Part shown: positions 22,595 to 25,233 of the stretch, one piece after another
Layout of the letters: every line of letters starts with the position of its first letter
Position numbering within the stretch: the stretch's first letter is position 1
Assembly: GCA_964370065.1 (NCBI GenBank)
Contig: CAYJGK010000024.1
Location: 1 to 25,233 of the forward strand
Source: CAMQRS01 sp964370065
GTDB lineage: Bacteria > Bacillota_I > Bacilli_A > Erysipelotrichales > Erysipelotrichaceae
Direction: 5' to 3'
Length of the DNA: 25,233 nt
The notes under the pieces: model-generated
The model's database searches: none
What the model was told of the DNA's origin: nothing
The model's input: the letters and a program-made list of their open reading frames with translations, nothing else
Made by a program: the position numbers and the translations under genes

Positions 22595-23407
22595 CTAAAG
22601 CATGTCAATAAATTTCGTTCTAAATTTATACATTAATATACTTCCAATGACAAACATAACCAAAACAACTGCCCAAAAGAATGTCGTTTGTGCTGGATGA
22701 TTTAATGGCGAATCCATAAAAAATAATGATCCACGATATCCTTCAACAATATAGAACAAAGGATTCATCTTTAATACAATGGCTATCATTGGATGATGCA
22801 TGCTTAGCATATCTAACGTCCATAAGATGGGAGTCAAATACAATAACATACGCATACAAGCCACAACTAATTTCTTTACATCGCGACTAATCATATTTAA
22901 TACACTAGTAATCATATTGAAAGATACACAGAAACAAAAAGCACAAAACATATAATAAACTACGATGAACCAATGCGTATTAGGAATATGTCCTCTACCG
23001 ATTAAGATACCGATAACGATACACATCATAACAACATGATTAATTAATTCTTGTAAGACTATCGTTACGGGTAAGATACTGGTAGGAAATTTCATTTTAC
23101 TTATAATGTTGCGTTTATTATAAATACACCCTACCCCCTTTGTGATGCTTGGACTAACAAAAAACCAAACGGTCATACCTACTACCATCCATGGTAGAAA
23201 ACTAACTGGTCCCACTGATTGATTGTTTCTAATTCCAATTCCAAAAACTAACCAAAAAGTAAATAATTGAATAAGTGGATTTAAGATATTCCATGCATAT
23301 CCTAATTGTGTATCTCTTATATCTGATTTCAATTCATATCGTACAATCGAAAGAGTACGATATATATTGCTAAAGTTCTCTTTTAAAACGAATAACACAC
23401 TTTTCAT
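22595..23407 (-). CDS. tagG: Teichoic acid export ABC transporter permease
   Basis: 270 residues, ABC-2 type membrane subunit of the polymer exporter. About six transmembrane helices: for example LIQLFTFWLVFGIGI, FLPWMVVGMTVWFFVSPSI, VVMMCIVIGILIG, WFIVVYYMFCAFCFCVSF, and FFWAVVLVMFVIGSILMYKF at the C-terminus. RYELKSDIRDTQLGYAWNILNPLI is the N-terminal cytosolic helix seen in TagG and related O-antigen exporters. ATG 23407 follows GAAGGAGAATTAC. It is first in the operon, directly after the promoter at 23437-23465. Confidence 0.93.
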   Translation of the reverse strand: MKSVLFVLKENFSNIYRTLSIVRYELKSDIRDTQLGYAWNILNPLIQLFTFWLVFGIGIRNNQSVGPVSFLPWMVVGMTVWFFVSPSITKGVGCIYNKRNIISKMKFPTSILPVTIVLQELINHVVMMCIVIGILIGRGHIPNTHWFIVVYYMFCAFCFCVSFNMITSVLNMISRDVKKLVVACMRMLLYLTPILWTLDMLSMHHPMIAIVLKMNPLFYIVEGYRGSLFFMDSPLNHPAQTTFFWAVVLVMFVIGSILMYKFRTKFIDML

Positions 23408-23436
23408 GTAATTCTCCTTCTCTTTATATCCTTATT

Positions 23437-23465
23437 ATTTTACCTTATTTGCTGAATCTTTACAA
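23437..23465 (-). promoter_or_regulatory. Promoter of the teichoic acid operon
   Basis: On the minus strand -35 TTGTAA (23460-23465), 17-base spacer, -10 TAAAAT (23437-23442). It would drive all seven genes to the terminator at 16361-16383. Confidence 0.7.
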
Positions 23466-23505
23466 TAAAACACTGATAAATCACATACTTATTTATGCTT
23501 AATTC

Positions 23506-23533
23506 TTGCTTTTTTATGTGTATATGTTACGAT
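23506..23533 (+). promoter_or_regulatory. Promoter of yaaA, predicting a leaderless message
   Basis: -35 TTGCTT (23506-23511), 16-base spacer, TGT plus -10 TACGAT (23528-23533). The usual 6-7 base distance puts the transcript start at or next to the A of ATG 23540. Confidence 0.45.
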
Positions 23534-23539
23534 TATTAT

Positions 23540-24280
23540 ATGAAAATTATTATCTCTCCCGCTAAACAAATGCAAATCGAAGAACAAATATCATATTTAA
23601 CTACTCCATTATTACATAGCCAAAGCCAAGTCATTTACTCTATTCTACAAAAATATTCCTTTCATGAGTTGCAAAAGCTCTATCAAGCAAATGACTCCAT
23701 CACCCAACAAAATATAGAACGTCTACAATTATATGATGTAGACAAACCTGTAACACCTGCTTTATTTTCGTATGTAGGCATACAATATAAATATCTTGCA
23801 CCCGCTATCATGGAGCAAGAGCAACTGGATTACCTACAAAACCATTTATATATCCTATCTGCATTATATGGATGTCTACGCCCGTATGACGGAATTATCC
23901 CCTACCGTTTAGAAGCACAAAGTGATTTATTAGTGTGTAGCCAAACTATCTATGATTATTTTAAATTAGATTTGGCTAAAATATTTAAACAGGAAGACTA
24001 TATAGTCAATTTAGCAAGTGATGAATACTATAAAATGATTAAGCCCATTATTCAAGATGCTACTTGTGTGATTCACATTAAGTTTGCCCATGAAATAAAT
24101 GGAAAGCTTAAAGTAAAAGCTACTGATGCGAAAATGGCCAGAGGCAGAATGGTTCAATATATGGCAAACCATCACATCACAAATGTTAAAGCTTTACAAA
24201 ACTTCAATGAATTACATTTTGAATTCAGCGAAAAGCATTCAACTAGTAATGAATATATATTTATTAAAAAAATACCATAA
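23540..24280 (+). CDS. yaaA: YaaA-family peroxide stress protein
   Basis: 246 residues of the UPF0246/DUF328 family. E. coli YaaA binds DNA and lowers free iron and oxidative damage under peroxide stress. Signatures: MKIIISPAKQM at the start, ILSALYGCLRPYDGIIPYRLE (about 108-128) and VNLASDEYYKM, with KMARGRMVQYM near the C-terminus. I start at the second in-frame ATG, because family members begin MKIIISPAK. The upstream ATG at 23495 adds 15 Cys/Tyr-rich residues that overlap the promoter. No ribosome binding site stands before ATG 23540, which fits the leaderless prediction. Divergent from tagG; convergent with the 24377 gene. Confidence 0.93.
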   Translation: MKIIISPAKQMQIEEQISYLTTPLLHSQSQVIYSILQKYSFHELQKLYQANDSITQQNIERLQLYDVDKPVTPALFSYVGIQYKYLAPAIMEQEQLDYLQNHLYILSALYGCLRPYDGIIPYRLEAQSDLLVCSQTIYDYFKLDLAKIFKQEDYIVNLASDEYYKMIKPIIQDATCVIHIKFAHEINGKLKVKATDAKMARGRMVQYMANHHITNVKALQNFNELHFEFSEKHSTSNEYIFIKKIP

Positions 24281-24376
24281 GGCACTCTTTTATCATATAA
24301 TTTCCCCTCGTACACTTATGTATGACAGTATATAGCATATGAAGTTCACACTTAAAAGCAGTTATTCTATTGCGAT

Positions 24377-24847
24377 TTATTTTAAATGTGCTTTACCACT
24401 TATATGAGAGACAACTACTTCATAAACAGCAACATAATTTGCTTCTTGATCATTAAATGTAAATATCTTATTTGTTTGATATTTCATAAAATTAGTTAAT
24501 ATCTCTTTTTTTTGTTGTAAGTTTTCTATTTCTTTTACTATTCCTTCTGCTATTACACTTGCATAAGTGTATGAATATTCACAAGGTTTTTCTGCTTCGA
24601 TTAAAGATTGCTCATACGATATCGTGATACACACTTTTGGATTTTGTTTTAACACATCAACCTTTCTACCTTGTTTAGCACTATGAAAATAAAAATGGAA
24701 CATATCTTCTTTCATCTCATATGAAAAATTGATAGGTAGTACATACGGTGTATCTCTATCTATCATTCCTAAATGCATGATTTTACATTTATTAATAATC
24801 TCTTCTAATTGTTTAGTTTCTACTACTTCACGATCTTTTCTTCTCAT
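24377..24847 (-). CDS. FMN-binding PNPOx-like protein (NimA-related)
   Basis: 156 residues of the pyridoxamine 5'-phosphate oxidase-like split-barrel fold. MRRKDREV at the start, then CKIMHLGMIDRDTPYVLPINFSYE, FHFYFHSAKQGRKVDVLKQNPKVC and YASVIAEGIVKEIEN match the family that includes the 5-nitroimidazole reductase NimA, which uses FMN. Most members are uncharacterised oxidoreductases, so drug resistance is not claimed. ATG 24847 follows AAGAAGGAATGTT. Single gene with its own promoter, convergent with yaaA. The 96-base gap between them has no clear terminator. Confidence 0.85.
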   Translation of the reverse strand: MRRKDREVVETKQLEEIINKCKIMHLGMIDRDTPYVLPINFSYEMKEDMFHFYFHSAKQGRKVDVLKQNPKVCITISYEQSLIEAEKPCEYSYTYASVIAEGIVKEIENLQQKKEILTNFMKYQTNKIFTFNDQEANYVAVYEVVVSHISGKAHLK

Positions 24848-24873
24848 AACATTCCTTCTTTCTATCTAGAATA

Positions 24874-24902
24874 ATCATACTGTATTTTTATAATAATGTG
24901 AA
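24874..24902 (-). promoter_or_regulatory. Promoter of the PNPOx-like gene
   Basis: On the minus strand -35 TTCACA (24897-24902), 17-base spacer, -10 TATGAT (24874-24879). Confidence 0.65.
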
Positions 24903-24935
24903 TATTTAAAACATTTACCTAACTAGTAATCAAAT

Positions 24936-24966
24936 AAAAAAACGAACTAGACATTGTCTAATTCGT
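24936..24966 (-). terminator. Terminator of the tRNA cluster
   Basis: On the minus strand ACGAATTAGAC pairs with GTCTAGTTCGT (one mismatch) around AAT, followed by T residues. It starts 12 bases after the 3' end of tRNA-Phe. Confidence 0.8.
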
Positions 24967-24977
24967 ATTTTTACAAA

Positions 24978-25053
24978 TGGTGGTCCCGGCCGGAATCGAA
25001 CCAGCGACACATGGATTTTCAATCCATTGCTCTACCGACTGAGCTACGGGACC
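24978..25053 (-). tRNA. tRNA-Phe (GAA)
   Basis: 76 bases with CCA encoded. Acceptor stem GGTCCCG/CGGGACC, D-arm GCTCAGTCGGTAGAGC, anticodon loop TTGAAAA with GAA, T-arm GGTTCGATTCC. Confidence 0.97.
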
Positions 25054-25056
25054 ACT

Positions 25057-25133
<77 letters not shown>

Positions 25134-25181
25134 ATAAGTGATATACTTTTCATATTCTTTTTTAATTCTTAAAAATAATAA

Positions 25182-25233
25182 TGGCGGAGGAACTGGGATT
25201 CGAACCCAGGCGCCAGTTTCCCGACCTACCGGT
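25182..25233 (-). tRNA. tRNA-Ser, 3' part only
   Basis: The window edge cuts this gene. The 3' part shows a long variable arm, T-arm TGGGTTCGAATCCCA, acceptor half TTCCTCC and discriminator G followed by CCA. A long variable arm with discriminator G points to serine; the anticodon lies outside the window. It is 48 bases upstream of tRNA-fMet on the same strand. Confidence 0.8.

Overview
The window is AT-rich chromosomal DNA from a low-GC Gram-positive bacterium (Bacillota). Support comes from strong AGGAGG-type ribosome binding sites, a wall teichoic acid export and polymerisation operon, a sortase-type surface protein with an NPNTSD tail, the redox repressor Rex, and a complete tsaE-tsaB-rimI-tsaD operon. 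An Erysipelotrichia-like gut commensal is my best guess, but that is inference from overall gene style and not proven here.

Left edge (1-3500): an accessory, decaying patch. It holds the 3' tip of an unknown gene, an internally deleted IS256-family element that keeps both terminal inverted repeats, a cell-wall-anchored surface protein, a frameshifted GNAT acetyltransferase remnant, and a possible small RNA ending in a terminator.

Housekeeping block (3500-8910, all minus strand): one operon reads rex, asnS and a small heavy-metal-associated (HMA) protein, from a promoter that overlaps a Rex-like operator. A second reads DUF402 phosphatase, tsaE, tsaB, rimI, tsaD. The second makes the t6A modification of ANN-decoding tRNAs (apart from TsaC/Sua5, not present) and a ribosomal N-acetyltransferase.

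Gap (8885-9441): 557 bases without a credible ORF. On the minus strand it folds into a chain of perfect or near-perfect hairpins ending in a strong intrinsic terminator. I could not match it to RNase P RNA, tmRNA, SRP RNA or 6S RNA. Several hairpin loops carry the same motif, TTA(A)AGGGC. This roughly 430-nt candidate structured RNA is the most interesting thing in the window.

Drug/redox module (9442-13509, minus): a thioredoxin-like lipoprotein, an AAC(3)-family acetyltransferase, an AraC-type regulator with a degenerate receiver domain, and after a terminator a MATE exporter with its own promoter. Then an M32 carboxypeptidase (plus strand), whose promoter overlaps a long inverted repeat, converges on an iron-type alcohol dehydrogenase (minus).

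Teichoic acid operon (16360-23465, minus): tagG and tagH (export), tagD (CDP-glycerol synthesis), a GT2-glycerophosphotransferase fusion, two more CDP-glycerol:glycerophosphotransferases and a translationally coupled lipoprotein, between one promoter and one terminator.

Right edge: yaaA (peroxide stress; apparently leaderless), a flavin-binding PNPOx/NimA-like protein, and a minus-strand tRNA cluster (Ser, fMet, Phe) with a terminator. Several start codons were moved downstream because the longer start would lie in promoter sequence or lacks a ribosome binding site: rex, the alcohol dehydrogenase, the 16382 lipoprotein and yaaA.
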